Source: Jeotgalibacillus haloalkalitolerans
GTDB lineage: Bacteria > Bacillota > Bacilli > Bacillales > Jeotgalibacillaceae
NCBI RefSeq assembly: GCF_034427455.1
Contig: NZ_JAXQNN010000002.1
Location: forward strand, 620,001 to 684,000
DNA length: 64,000 nucleotides
Reading direction: 5' to 3'
Shown piece by piece: positions 36,728 to 46,451 of the stretch. Position numbers and translations under genes: made by a program. Position 1 is the stretch's first letter, and the number at the start of each line of letters is the position of its first letter. The notes below the pieces were generated by a model. It was given only the letters and a program-made list of their open reading frames with translations, had not been told where the DNA came from and did not search any database.

Positions 36728-39700
36728 TTATGCTGCTTTTTCTAATTCCTGCACACGTGATTCCAGGTATTGATTTTTTATTTCTAATTTATTGATCCGG
36801 TCTTCGTGATCCTCATACCATTCAGCCAGTTCTTGAATCGCTTTTAGCTGGTACGTCTGCAGCTTATAGTTTTCAATACTGCGACCATCCGGTGCTGCGA
36901 CTGTTAAGCTATCTTCTGCAATCAGACCGATCTGACGATTATTTAAAATGCCATTATTCAGGTCATCAATCAGATCGTAATTTACAACTGATAACTCCCT
37001 CAAAACCTCAAGCGCATTTCCTTCATACACTTCAATATTCGTTTTATAATCACGACTGGAAGCCGTATTAAATGCTGATGCTTCGACAGGTCGAAATGTT
37101 CCGGTAGTTCCTGTTGCTGTGACACGCAATGATCCTGTGGAAGACGGTCGGTTATAAATATGGGTTCCTGTATTGATATCCAGAGCATTCGCATACATGA
37201 AGGATGCTCTGGTGTGAATGAACTGATCCGTTGTTCCATTTCGGGTAAAACGAACTTCCATGCCATCATCCACTCTGATGTAAGTATGGAGATTCGGCAG
37301 CCCGTCCACCGTATTTGTAAAAATTGATGCCTCAGGATAAAAAGGTCGTTTCGTTGCGATCCGGTCTGTGAATAGCGTCATCAATTCTGTTTCTACCCCG
37401 TCTTGGTCACTATCCAAGGTATTTGTTAAAAACCTAAACTTTGAACCGTGGAATGCTGAGATATCGACTTGTTTATAGAGTGCATCTGCTTCAATCTGAA
37501 ATCCACCAAATTCTAATCCTCCGCGGGAATAGGCAGTGAGGCGACTTGGATTGAATAGAAACTTCCGTGTATAGATCCCACTCTGAATATCTCCATCAAT
37601 GCCTGTTCCTTCATACTGCGTATCAACGGTATAGCCATCATAAATACCTGCACCTGTTGACTTCGTTCCGCTGATATCCAGCAACCCATCATCAAGGGTC
37701 ATCACTCCCCATGAACCATCTGAGATAATTCGTGCACCATTAATATTACCTGCAGTAATTGTGCCAAGATTACCGGTAATATCAGAAAGAACGGTCACTG
37801 CACCAATCAAATCAATATTTGCCGATTGAATCTTGGCAGCTTCTGGTGAAAGATTGATCGCACTAATGACGCCGTTTTTATCAACTTTGATATCTACTTC
37901 ATCCGATAACTGAGTAATGGTACTTTCAGCGATGTTCACTCGGCCGGTAAGTGTATTAAAATCCGTCTGCGCTACCTTTGTGATAATCTGATTTGCTTGT
38001 TGAGTTAAAGATGACTCTGCACTGACGATACGGTTTGTTAACCCAACCGTCATATCCGAGGGTACTTCCACAACTTTTGCATTTGCTACATACACACTTC
38101 TTGAAGATGTATTACTCCAGTTGAGAAAACGTAACCTGATCCGTTCGGTATTTGGCTTCATTCGTGCATGCGTGTAAGCTCTGGTTGCTGTCCCTTTGAA
38201 CTTACTGCCGTCCTGGCCTGTTGGTAAAATATATGCAACCATCTTGGTCCAATCTGATAGAGGTTCACTGCTTCCGGCTACATACCAGAAATAAAAGTTA
38301 GATGTATCAGATCCCGGATTCCCCGAAGCATCAGCGATCGTTTCAAATGTTGCACCGCCGCCACCTCGTAGGACACCATTTAAACCAACATAAAAATGTG
38401 AGCCTGACGGCACCGGTTGGTCTGACTTTACCCATAGCGATACCTCGTACATCTTGGCAGGATCGACATAGAAATAATCTGAATAATACTGCGTATTTCC
38501 ACTTGAGGTACCCCTAAGCACAGGCACCTCCACCCCAAAGAATGACTGAGCAGTCACACTGATGGGGTTTGATGAACTACTGGATGACCATTCACCTGAT
38601 AGAGAATCCGTCACGCTTGTCGGGTTAAACAACAAGTTACCTGTGGTACTCTCTAAAGTATTTAAGTCACTTTGCAATGTACTAACACTCGTTGTAATAC
38701 TCCCCACATCAACCTGCAGACTTGAAACATCATTACGAACGCTATCCACCTCACCGGCGATGCTATTCACAAGTGTTTGTTCAGCTTTCAACTCAAGACT
38801 GGTACTGATCTGCGTAATGCTTGATTGAGCGTTACTAATAGAAGTCGTATGATCGTCCACAGTTTGAGTCAAACTACTCACTTCAGTGCTAATCAAATCA
38901 GCTTTTTGATCAATTCTTGACGCATACTCCTGTACTGATGTAATTGCTGCATCAGTATCTTCAGGAGCCGGTGTCCAGTCGGTTGCTTTATTTCCTTTTT
39001 CAACTTTAATGTTTGTAATGTAATATCTTTTTCCATAACTATAAATATGAAATATTTGGCCTGACGGAATTGTTTTGTTTGTTGTAAAAGTATACCTTCT
39101 CCAGTTAGTATCAAGAGCAAACGAACCACTTGCGCCAACGTTTAAAAATCCAATTCTGGCACTTGTAGATGCGTCTAATGCCTTTGCCTCAAATGAAAAT
39201 GAATAAACTACATCTTCATTTGATACAGTTTGATAGATACCGTTTGAAGTGCCAATGTATGCTGCTTTTTTACCGTCAATAGAAGCATAAGTAACAGAGC
39301 CATTGTTGAGCCAGTTTTGAAGTGAACCAGTGTAAAAATTAGAGTTTTTAATCATGTTCCGTCCACCAATTTCGAGTCCATTCAACTCAGCTTCAACACT
39401 TTCTACTTTCGCAGAGATGCCACTCACACTGACCTCAAATGAAGCAAAATCAGTCTGCAATCCAGCGACCTTATTATCCACTACAGTAAGCTCAGATGAT
39501 TCAGCTTTGGCTGATAAAATACCCGCCTGTAATGTCAGTTCTGCATTAATGTTAGAAACTGATCCGGTCAGCGTGTCTACACTGGATTGATTCGCTTTTA
39601 ATGCAAGTCCATCAGCATTGGCATTGATCTGCAGCTGCTGATCTGAGACAGTGCCTTCCAGGTTACTTAATGTAGTAATTGTTGCTGACAGATCACCTGT

Positions 39701-41296
39701 TACTGTATCGATATCAGTTTCAACAGTTGTGAGCCTGCCACCTGCAGCTGATAGTTCAGCCTCATTGACTGATACTCTTGAAAGCAGATTATCTGAAACA
39801 GTCTGCAGCGTATCAACTTCAGATATGATACCTGACACATCACCACTGATTAAATTGATATCACCAAGCATATTCGCGAGTTGACTATCAATTAAACTAA
39901 ACTCACCATCGACATAATTGATGCCGGCTTTTTGCGCCAGATCATTCTCCAGGTCAATTCTTGTCTGGCTGATCGTTTGGTTCACAACCTGAACGGTTTC
40001 AGTGTCTTTCTGTTCAGCATGATCCTTCGCCTGCTGCTCTGCCTGATTTGCTTTCTCCTGTGCGCCTTGCGGTGTTTCAGCACCAACTTCTGCCGCAACT
40101 GTCGGGGTAATTTTCGCCCATTCAGCACCATTCCAGATATGTGCGACTTCCACAGCGCCACCCGTCTTAATCCAGATCCGCTGCGAATCCCCTTCAGGCT
40201 CTTCAGCGCTTCGGATTACTTTTAATCCGTAAAGCGTCTGCAGTTCTCTGAAGGTTGCCAACACATCCTCTTCCGCGTACTCGATCACTTCACCAAGCAC
40301 ATATCGTTTTTTCGATTTGTCCTGAATAGATCGGATCACTTCAACCACCCTTGACTCTAAATAGAGTGGTGGTGAGTACCGGTCTTCTTTTACCCGCGTC
40401 GTGTCATTTAGCCGAACCTTTTCATGTTCATAACCAAAGATATGCTCGATGGATGCAGCTTCAATGCGATACTCAATGGCAGCCGTTATGCGTTTATTTA
40501 ACTCAGTACGCCCGTACTGCTTTAATTCTTCGCTGGTCATTTCCTCACGAGTGCTTTCAGGCTCATAGATTTCAATCAAATGATTTCCATCACGCCCCCA
40601 TGCCTGGAGGGCTGCTTCATCTTCCACAAGCTCAGTCAGCCGGGACCCATCTTCTTTTTCAGGGCCAATACAAAAAAGCGCTGTGACTAAGCGCTCTGAG
40701 TAAACTCTTCTTTCGATACCGATTAAATCTTTACCGGCTTCAATTTCCTTATGGTTGTTTTCTCCCCGGCGTTCCACCATATCAGCATATCGACCAATCA
40801 CACTATAACCACGCGTTTCAATGTGGAAATCAAGCTCGACATCAAATAGACTGGCAAGCTGCTTTAAGGCTGCGTACGGATCCAGATGCTTTTCAATGGT
40901 CCAGGTCCGGGTACCTGAATAATCTGTGTTCCCACGCTGAAATTCAGTGCCAGCTAATACATAGTCGATGCCTGCATTTAATGTAATCCCTTCAAGTTTA
41001 ATCGGCGCAATCACTTTTGCTTTCTTTAGATCAAGATAGGAAGGACTGGCATAGACGGTCTTCTCATCATTGTATGTTTCAACTTCACTGACGATAAATT
41101 CCCGGTACAGTCCTTCATCTTCATCCGGGATAATGACACGCTCGCGCGCCTCAAAAAACTGTGCTGCAGGGTGCGTTGCGTCCAATGTGAATTTAAACTC
41201 TTCCACCAGCTCAGACGTACGAAGATGCTCGTCATCCCAAAATGCTTCAACCCATGTCAGGAGGGCATCTGTTTGTTTATCTAATACATTGATCAT
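36728..41296 (-). CDS. Tail-associated endopeptidase/receptor-binding protein with self-cleaving S74 chaperone
   Basis: 1522 residues from ATG 41296 (GGAGGG ten bases upstream; the ATG overlaps the dit stop as ATGA). The first ~370 residues form the prophage-endopeptidase tail hub (ITAAIEYRIEAASIEHIFGY, SRVVEVIRSIQDKSKKRYVL). Long heptad repeats follow (about 400-640 and 770-880), interrupted by two carbohydrate-binding-like beta domains (GGRNMIKNSNFYTGSLQNWL and the NLLFNPTSVTDSLSGEW block). The C-terminus is a Peptidase_S74 intramolecular chaperone: SSRDYK holds a Ser and a Lys five residues later, as in self-cleaving tail spikes, with QIGLIAEDS after it. The mature fibre would lose about 110 residues. 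Confidence 0.88.
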   Translation of the reverse strand: MINVLDKQTDALLTWVEAFWDDEHLRTSELVEEFKFTLDATHPAAQFFEARERVIIPDEDEGLYREFIVSEVETYNDEKTVYASPSYLDLKKAKVIAPIKLEGITLNAGIDYVLAGTEFQRGNTDYSGTRTWTIEKHLDPYAALKQLASLFDVELDFHIETRGYSVIGRYADMVERRGENNHKEIEAGKDLIGIERRVYSERLVTALFCIGPEKEDGSRLTELVEDEAALQAWGRDGNHLIEIYEPESTREEMTSEELKQYGRTELNKRITAAIEYRIEAASIEHIFGYEHEKVRLNDTTRVKEDRYSPPLYLESRVVEVIRSIQDKSKKRYVLGEVIEYAEEDVLATFRELQTLYGLKVIRSAEEPEGDSQRIWIKTGGAVEVAHIWNGAEWAKITPTVAAEVGAETPQGAQEKANQAEQQAKDHAEQKDTETVQVVNQTISQTRIDLENDLAQKAGINYVDGEFSLIDSQLANMLGDINLISGDVSGIISEVDTLQTVSDNLLSRVSVNEAELSAAGGRLTTVETDIDTVTGDLSATITTLSNLEGTVSDQQLQINANADGLALKANQSSVDTLTGSVSNINAELTLQAGILSAKAESSELTVVDNKVAGLQTDFASFEVSVSGISAKVESVEAELNGLEIGGRNMIKNSNFYTGSLQNWLNNGSVTYASIDGKKAAYIGTSNGIYQTVSNEDVVYSFSFEAKALDASTSARIGFLNVGASGSFALDTNWRRYTFTTNKTIPSGQIFHIYSYGKRYYITNIKVEKGNKATDWTPAPEDTDAAITSVQEYASRIDQKADLISTEVSSLTQTVDDHTTSISNAQSSITQISTSLELKAEQTLVNSIAGEVDSVRNDVSSLQVDVGSITTSVSTLQSDLNTLESTTGNLLFNPTSVTDSLSGEWSSSSSSNPISVTAQSFFGVEVPVLRGTSSGNTQYYSDYFYVDPAKMYEVSLWVKSDQPVPSGSHFYVGLNGVLRGGGGATFETIADASGNPGSDTSNFYFWYVAGSSEPLSDWTKMVAYILPTGQDGSKFKGTATRAYTHARMKPNTERIRLRFLNWSNTSSRSVYVANAKVVEVPSDMTVGLTNRIVSAESSLTQQANQIITKVAQTDFNTLTGRVNIAESTITQLSDEVDIKVDKNGVISAINLSPEAAKIQSANIDLIGAVTVLSDITGNLGTITAGNINGARIISDGSWGVMTLDDGLLDISGTKSTGAGIYDGYTVDTQYEGTGIDGDIQSGIYTRKFLFNPSRLTAYSRGGLEFGGFQIEADALYKQVDISAFHGSKFRFLTNTLDSDQDGVETELMTLFTDRIATKRPFYPEASIFTNTVDGLPNLHTYIRVDDGMEVRFTRNGTTDQFIHTRASFMYANALDINTGTHIYNRPSSTGSLRVTATGTTGTFRPVEASAFNTASSRDYKTNIEVYEGNALEVLRELSVVNYDLIDDLNNGILNNRQIGLIAEDSLTVAAPDGRSIENYKLQTYQLKAIQELAEWYEDHEDRINKLEIKNQYLESRVQELEKAA

Positions 41297-42744
41297 AAAT
41301 AACGATCCCTCCATTGTACATTGACGTCATAAGCATTTGGCGGCCCGAACATGAGTGCGTTTGCCCCTTTGTTGAGCGTGAAGAATTTTGCACCAAAATC
41401 TTTATTTGTGAATGGCTCCCCATTGATCGTGATCTTCTTGGTCGTATGATCAATGATGATCTCATCACCCGGGTTTGCGATGACCGGGATGCCGTTATTC
41501 TGTGTGTTTACGCGGCGCACGTAAACGCTCCTGATATGATTTCGGTATGGTTCCGGCGATGTACCGTGTGCCCCTGCATGTAACCCAACGGCAGCTAACC
41601 GTTGTGGAAATTCATTCAGGATATCTTTGTAGCCAAACGAGCGGACTTCATAGACAAAGAATTTGCCATACAGGAGCGTATCTCTGCCAACTTCCACCCG
41701 GTATTGATTTCCCTGCTTTTCAAGCGAAATGTACCCATGAAAATCGCCAAAGTATCTTGAATCATTCCGCAGATTCACAATGAATTCAGACCGGCCGACA
41801 TTTCTTAAATTGACTTCTACAGACGCATAGCCTGATGTAACCTGAAAGATCACAGCAAGCTTCCCCATGATATTCCCTGACTCATCAAGCAGATAGGTTT
41901 CCGCTCGCGTTTTTTCACGTGTGTTCTTTAGTATCATATCGACATACATCCGCACATAAAAATCCTCTGCAGGTGCTGAGATCGATTTCGTTAATGCAGG
42001 ACCATGCCAGGCTGCCCCGGACCCATAATCAGATGCCCGGAAGACCTGGCCAGTCGTTTCAAATGCACCGGTCTTGGCACCGCCATCTGGTGTAAAAAGT
42101 GCCTGTCCCCAGCCAATTAAAGATGTGAGTTGATCTGTAAGTAATGGCGTGTATTTCTGATAGACGATTTCATCCAGGTTCACCGGATCACCAATTCGCA
42201 TATAGGCATCTTCTTTTACAACATCAAGAAACGTAATTGGTTCGTTGACGGTGAATGTAAAGATCGGGTGTGCCGGTGCTGTACCGCCTACAGTGACGAC
42301 CTGTGCATTTCCGTCATTAATCAAGTCTTGTTCATATGGAACTGAACTATATTTGTATGGATCTGGACAAAGAAAATTAATTGTGGCTTTATAAACACCA
42401 CCCCATTCAAAGGTTTCTGTTATGCCCTCACTGATAGCATAAAATGTTCGATTCGGCTCATCATTAAATATCAATGGTTTTTCTACACTCACATTAAAAA
42501 TTTTGTTCAAGTCTTCAACAGCTACTTTTAACAGAGCAACATCAACGTGGTCTAAGGTAATATTTATTGTTATCGGTCTTACTTTAATTTTCTTTTTAGT
42601 AAGAAGAGCGCCATCTCTAAAAGGAATTTCTAACAGCTCTAATTCTTTGTTCATTAATCCTCTACCGTTAACAGACTCTATAGAAAAATATTCACTTAAA
42701 TCTACACCGTCGTATGAGACTGATAAATCTTCATTATTACTCAT
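41293..42744 (-). CDS. Distal tail protein (Dit) with large inserted domain
   Basis: 483 residues from ATG 42744 (GGGGGTG nine bases upstream; the GTG at 42756 is the ribosome site itself). The N-terminal Dit belt is clear (SVSYDGVDLSEYFSIESVNG, RPITINITLDHVDVALLKVA, KATINFLCPDPYKY), and the galectin-like C-terminal part ends NKGANALMFGPPNAYDVNVQ. Between them, about residues 190-430, lies an extra domain (YGSGAAWHGPALTKSISAPA, FHGYISLEKQGNQYRVEVGR) with the look of a carbohydrate-binding jelly roll, as in evolved Dit proteins. It joins the tail tube to the hub and may help find the host wall. Confidence 0.88.
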   Translation of the reverse strand: MSNNEDLSVSYDGVDLSEYFSIESVNGRGLMNKELELLEIPFRDGALLTKKKIKVRPITINITLDHVDVALLKVAVEDLNKIFNVSVEKPLIFNDEPNRTFYAISEGITETFEWGGVYKATINFLCPDPYKYSSVPYEQDLINDGNAQVVTVGGTAPAHPIFTFTVNEPITFLDVVKEDAYMRIGDPVNLDEIVYQKYTPLLTDQLTSLIGWGQALFTPDGGAKTGAFETTGQVFRASDYGSGAAWHGPALTKSISAPAEDFYVRMYVDMILKNTREKTRAETYLLDESGNIMGKLAVIFQVTSGYASVEVNLRNVGRSEFIVNLRNDSRYFGDFHGYISLEKQGNQYRVEVGRDTLLYGKFFVYEVRSFGYKDILNEFPQRLAAVGLHAGAHGTSPEPYRNHIRSVYVRRVNTQNNGIPVIANPGDEIIIDHTTKKITINGEPFTNKDFGAKFFTLNKGANALMFGPPNAYDVNVQWRDRYL

Positions 42745-42752
42745 TAAAGTTT

Positions 42753-45746
42753 TCACCCCCTCGCTTGTCGATTCCTATTATCCCTGCGATCATTTTCATC
42801 TTTCACAGTTTTTGCTACAGCTTTCCCTACCTCTCTTCCATCAATTACTACAACCATCTCAGGTTGATTGATATAGCGAAGAACATCACCGAAAGCACTC
42901 TGTATTAATTCAACAAAATCATTTGAACCACTGATACCCGACACATCACCGGTCATTCCAGCAACCCCGCTCACGGTAGAAATTAAATCATCTACAATAG
43001 AACTCGTTGCATTTTTCACTCTGCCGGATTTCTTTTCAACACCAATTGCTAAACCTTCTCCGGCATCTTCTCCATCTTCCATCAGTACTCTTGAAGGTGA
43101 ACGAATACCAAGTAGATCTTTGACTACTCCCGGAATGGAATTTGTGATTTCCGAGACTTTTCTACCTACTGCACCTGCCATTGATCCGATACCATTGATT
43201 AATCCTCTAATAATGTCCTTACCTATTTCGAGGAGATCAATTCCTTCAAAGCTCTCAATCAAAGGTGAAATCACATCGCTGTTCAACGTGGACAGAAGTT
43301 CACCCACTACCTGGATAATCCCATCGATTAAAGCTAAAAGAATTTCAATCCCTGCTTCTAAAATCATTGGCAAATTCTCAATAATTGCTGAGACAATTTC
43401 AATAATTAAAGTTACTGCAGTCTCTATCAACTGAGGTAATATTTGAACAATTCCATTGATCAACGCTAAAAGAATTTCAATTCCTGATTCGATAATTGAA
43501 GGCAGATTCGCAATCAAAGTTTCAACTATCGTTAGAATTAAATTTAACGCTGCCGATACCAACTCAGGCAGAATCTGAACAATTCCATTAATTAATGTTA
43601 AAAGAATCTGAATCCCTGCATCTAAAATCATTGGTAGATTCTCAATCAAAATACTGACCAATTTCAGGACAATATCTAAAATTGCAGTAATTAAAATCGG
43701 TAAGGCAAATAGAATCCCCTGGATAAGTGTCATCAAAATTTGAATTCCTGATTCCAAAATGACCGGCAGTAGGGTTGTCAGCGTGTTGACGATTGTTGTG
43801 ATTAATTCAAATAAAATTGTAATGAGTGTAGGTAGTACAGAAATGATTCCGTTTAGAATCGTCATGAGAATCTGAATACCGACTTCAAGCAGAAGTGGCA
43901 GTAATGTTGAAATGGTTGTAATTATAAAATTGATTAACCCTAATAAGATCGGCAATATAATTGGCAACGCACTTTGAATGCCTTGAATTAAAAATGTAAG
44001 TATTTCAACACCTTTTGCTAGAAAGAATGGTAATTGAGTGGTTATGAAAGTCAGTACCATATTTAAAATAGAAAGTATGGCAACTGTCAAAACCTCTCCA
44101 TTACTCGCAATACCTTCAGCAATCGCAGGTAAAAATCTCGATGCAGCAATGACTAAGCCCGGAATCCCACCAATCAACATACCAATGATAGTCGGAATCA
44201 AATTTTGCAGTATAGATTGAAGCTGAGAGAAGTCACCATTGAGCGCTGCCCCAATTGCTTCACTGAGTGTAGAAAAGATCTCTTTAATAATTTCAATAGC
44301 CGGCTGTAATTCATTAATTGCAATCTGAGCAAAGGCGCTTATTTTATCAAGCAAACCATCGACACTGCTTTTGAAAGATTCGCTGTTGTTATATAAAACA
44401 AAAAATCCTGCAGTTAGTGCTGCGAGAGTTGCAATAACAATTCCAATAGGACTAATTAAAGCACTGATGACCCCAGCCATTACAGCTACCCCAGTGGTCG
44501 CGGCTGTTGTAGTGCCTGCTACTACACCTATTGCAGCAGATAAAGTAGAGAAAAAGCCCAAAAGACCTGTCACAATCGGCATTAAGAACAGATAAGCTGT
44601 ACTCAACGCACCAATTGCTGCTATGGTCAGGGCTAATGCACGGACCATTTCCGGATTACTAGAAGCCCATGCAGCCATTGCACTTAAGAAGTTTGATAGT
44701 TCAACGATTAGTGGCGTGAGCGCTAAAGACAATTCAGCCATTTCATGCTGTAATTCTGCCGTGGCTCTTGCATGTTCAGCTACTTCTGGGTTTAGTTCCT
44801 CGTATTTATCTGATACTTTCCCGAAACCAAGGTCAGCTAGTTCCTGCATTACAAAAGTCGTTTCTTCTCCACGTTCTTTAGCAGCTTGAAGTTTTCCATT
44901 AAATGTTTCTAAATTAACCCCTGATCGCTCAAGCAACTCAGCGAAAGGACCAATTGCTTCCCCAGTTGCGAAAGTTTCCTGCAAGCCATCAGCAATACCT
45001 TCCGTCTTCAATGTATCTGAAAATTTGATTGCCGCACCGTTTATTAGATCAATAGTGTCAGCAAGCTCTGAATCCTTGAACCCGGATGCAAGTAAATTCG
45101 AAACTGTTTCAACGGCAGAGTCTGACTCTCCGGTCACTTCTGTGATCTTAAGAAACGCACTTTCAACAAGTCCTAAATCATTTCCCGCTAAAACAGCATT
45201 CGTTTTGAGCCTGGCCAGGTCCCTGTTGTATTCTTGCATTCCTGTTACAAGTCCACCGATCGCCGCTGTCCCTGCTGCAGCTCCTGCACCTAATCCAGTA
45301 GCAATATCTCTTCCAGCATCTGCAGCCTTACGTCCGAGCTTCTTTAAATCGTCCCCTGTGACTTTTGCTTTTCTGCGCTGATCTTCTAACTTTTGATTGG
45401 TGCGTGAAATTTGGTTCGCTAATCGTTGCTCATCAATACGTGCATCTGTTAATTTCTTGGCCATGTCCTGGGCAGCTTTTGAGTTTTCTCCAAACTGCTT
45501 CTTTACAGCTTCATACTGCCTTTCAGTTTCAGCAACCCGCTTGCCGGCTATCTCATGCTGCCGACCAAGATGCTTAACTTTAGCTTCCAACTTTTCAGCT
45601 TCTGAAGCAGTTTCCTTCATCTGCTCTTCTTGAAGAACAAATTCTCTTCTTAATTGGCTGGACTCATTGCCCATTTCTTTCATGGCCTTGTTAAACTGCT
45701 CATTGAACAATTTGACGGTTACCCGCGTTTGTGGATTTTTAGGCAT
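42753..45746 (-). CDS. Tail tape measure protein
   Basis: 997 residues. Order: N-terminal coiled coil (QLRREFVLQEEQMKETASEA), a TP901-type tape-measure core (FLKITEVTGESDSAVETVSN), hydrophobic helices (residues about 355-470), then six 44-residue hydrophobic repeats (about 572-820) and a C-terminal segment with IRSPSRVLMEDGEDAGEGLA. It sets tail length and is ejected at infection. No lysozyme or peptidase domain was seen. At roughly 1.5 angstrom per residue this family would predict a tail of about 150 nm, a rule of thumb only. GAGGTGAG precedes the ATG. Confidence 0.93.
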   Translation of the reverse strand: MPKNPQTRVTVKLFNEQFNKAMKEMGNESSQLRREFVLQEEQMKETASEAEKLEAKVKHLGRQHEIAGKRVAETERQYEAVKKQFGENSKAAQDMAKKLTDARIDEQRLANQISRTNQKLEDQRRKAKVTGDDLKKLGRKAADAGRDIATGLGAGAAAGTAAIGGLVTGMQEYNRDLARLKTNAVLAGNDLGLVESAFLKITEVTGESDSAVETVSNLLASGFKDSELADTIDLINGAAIKFSDTLKTEGIADGLQETFATGEAIGPFAELLERSGVNLETFNGKLQAAKERGEETTFVMQELADLGFGKVSDKYEELNPEVAEHARATAELQHEMAELSLALTPLIVELSNFLSAMAAWASSNPEMVRALALTIAAIGALSTAYLFLMPIVTGLLGFFSTLSAAIGVVAGTTTAATTGVAVMAGVISALISPIGIVIATLAALTAGFFVLYNNSESFKSSVDGLLDKISAFAQIAINELQPAIEIIKEIFSTLSEAIGAALNGDFSQLQSILQNLIPTIIGMLIGGIPGLVIAASRFLPAIAEGIASNGEVLTVAILSILNMVLTFITTQLPFFLAKGVEILTFLIQGIQSALPIILPILLGLINFIITTISTLLPLLLEVGIQILMTILNGIISVLPTLITILFELITTIVNTLTTLLPVILESGIQILMTLIQGILFALPILITAILDIVLKLVSILIENLPMILDAGIQILLTLINGIVQILPELVSAALNLILTIVETLIANLPSIIESGIEILLALINGIVQILPQLIETAVTLIIEIVSAIIENLPMILEAGIEILLALIDGIIQVVGELLSTLNSDVISPLIESFEGIDLLEIGKDIIRGLINGIGSMAGAVGRKVSEITNSIPGVVKDLLGIRSPSRVLMEDGEDAGEGLAIGVEKKSGRVKNATSSIVDDLISTVSGVAGMTGDVSGISGSNDFVELIQSAFGDVLRYINQPEMVVVIDGREVGKAVAKTVKDENDRRDNRNRQARG
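43275..44033 (-). repeat. Tandem 132-bp (44-residue) repeats inside the tape measure gene
   Basis: Five full copies and one partial copy begin at 44033, 43901, 43769, 43637, 43505 and 43373 (minus strand). Each codes a unit of the type LPMILEAGIEILLALINGIV followed by QILP. The period is exact at 132 bases; copies 4-6 are the most alike. Confidence 0.9.
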
Positions 45747-45776
45747 TTTCTCACCTCACTTTCTTTTCAGTTTTTA

Positions 45777-45950
45777 TCACATTGTTTTCGGGTTCGACAT
45801 CCAACCTTTGACGGCCATTGCATTCACATATGCTCTTTCAACATTTTGTATGGGATCATGCCAAAACAGATCTGGATCTAAACCGATACCTATTACATAC
45901 CAGGCATATTTATCCTCCACATGCTCAAAAGTGAGGTGTGGAGGCTTTAC
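45777..45950 (-). CDS. T extension of the tail chaperone GT (made by -1 frameshift)
   Basis: 57 codons in the -1 frame relative to the upstream chaperone, starting at GTA 45950 and running to TGA 45777. The product continues VKPPHLTFEHVEDKYAWYVI and ends GWMSNPKTM. There is no start codon or ribosome site of its own, so it is made only when ribosomes slip at the A AAA AAG before the G stop codon. Siphovirus GT proteins bind the tape measure through the T part during tail assembly; the gene lies directly between G and the tape measure gene, as that model requires. Confidence 0.85.
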   Translation of the reverse strand, partial: VKPPHLTFEHVEDKYAWYVIGIGLDPDLFWHDPIQNVERAYVNAMAVKGWMSNPKTM

Positions 45951-45956
45951 TTTTTT
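45914..45956 (-). promoter_or_regulatory. Programmed -1 ribosomal frameshift signal
   Basis: On the minus strand the heptamer A AAA AAG (45956-45950) lies in the G frame directly before its TAA. After 5 bases (TAAAG) a hairpin begins: CCTCCACA (45944-45937) pairs perfectly with TGTGGAGG (45921-45914), and CTCA/TGAG can extend it inside. Slippery site, spacer and stem all have the canonical layout. Confidence 0.88.
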
Positions 45957-46435
45957 TCACCGCTTTTTGCACCCTGCGTTGATTTCTTTAACCCATCCGC
46001 AAATGCATTTTGATTTTGCTGCATCGTATCTTTAATTAAGCTGGTATACATCCTCACTGTTTCTAAATGTGAATAATGGTATCGTTCAAGGAACTCATCG
46101 AGGCTAAATGACTCCTGACGATTCGCTCCTTTAAACGCCAGATAAATTAAAGCATGTAGTTTATGCTCAGGAAGAGAGTCAAGCATCTTCATACCTTTTT
46201 CTTTCTCATCCGTAATATGCTTTGTTTCAGCATCCAGCTTGATTACATCAGAAATTAAGCTACCGTCAATTAACCCTTCGTCTCTTCCTTTTTTCAAGGC
46301 TGCATTAGATAAGTAAAGAGGATATTTCTTTTTGTTTTTGAAGACCTCAACAAATTCTGTGTTTCCTTCAACTTCACGCTCTTCAAATTCAATTTCTTTC
46401 AGTTCAATTACTTGAATTTTCTTTGACACATTCAT
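45947..46435 (-). CDS. Tail assembly chaperone G
   Basis: 162 residues, charged and mainly helical (VIELKEIEFEEREVEGNTEF; HALIYLAFKGANRQESFSLD; RYHYSHLETVRMYTSLIKDT), ending SGEKK at the frameshift site. Place between tail tube and tape measure, length and the slippery end identify it as the gpG-type chaperone. Start ATG 46435 has GGAG very close (2 bases); GTG 46429 would have better spacing. Most product stops here; a minor part continues as GT. Confidence 0.85.
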   Translation of the reverse strand: MNVSKKIQVIELKEIEFEEREVEGNTEFVEVFKNKKKYPLYLSNAALKKGRDEGLIDGSLISDVIKLDAETKHITDEKEKGMKMLDSLPEHKLHALIYLAFKGANRQESFSLDEFLERYHYSHLETVRMYTSLIKDTMQQNQNAFADGLKKSTQGAKSGEKK

Positions 46436-46451
46436 CTCTCCAATCAGAATT

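Noticed and set aside
43275-44033. Regular repeats considered as a CRISPR array
   Set aside because: Period 132 bases without unique spacers, and the repeats stay in frame with hydrophobic protein units of the tape measure gene.
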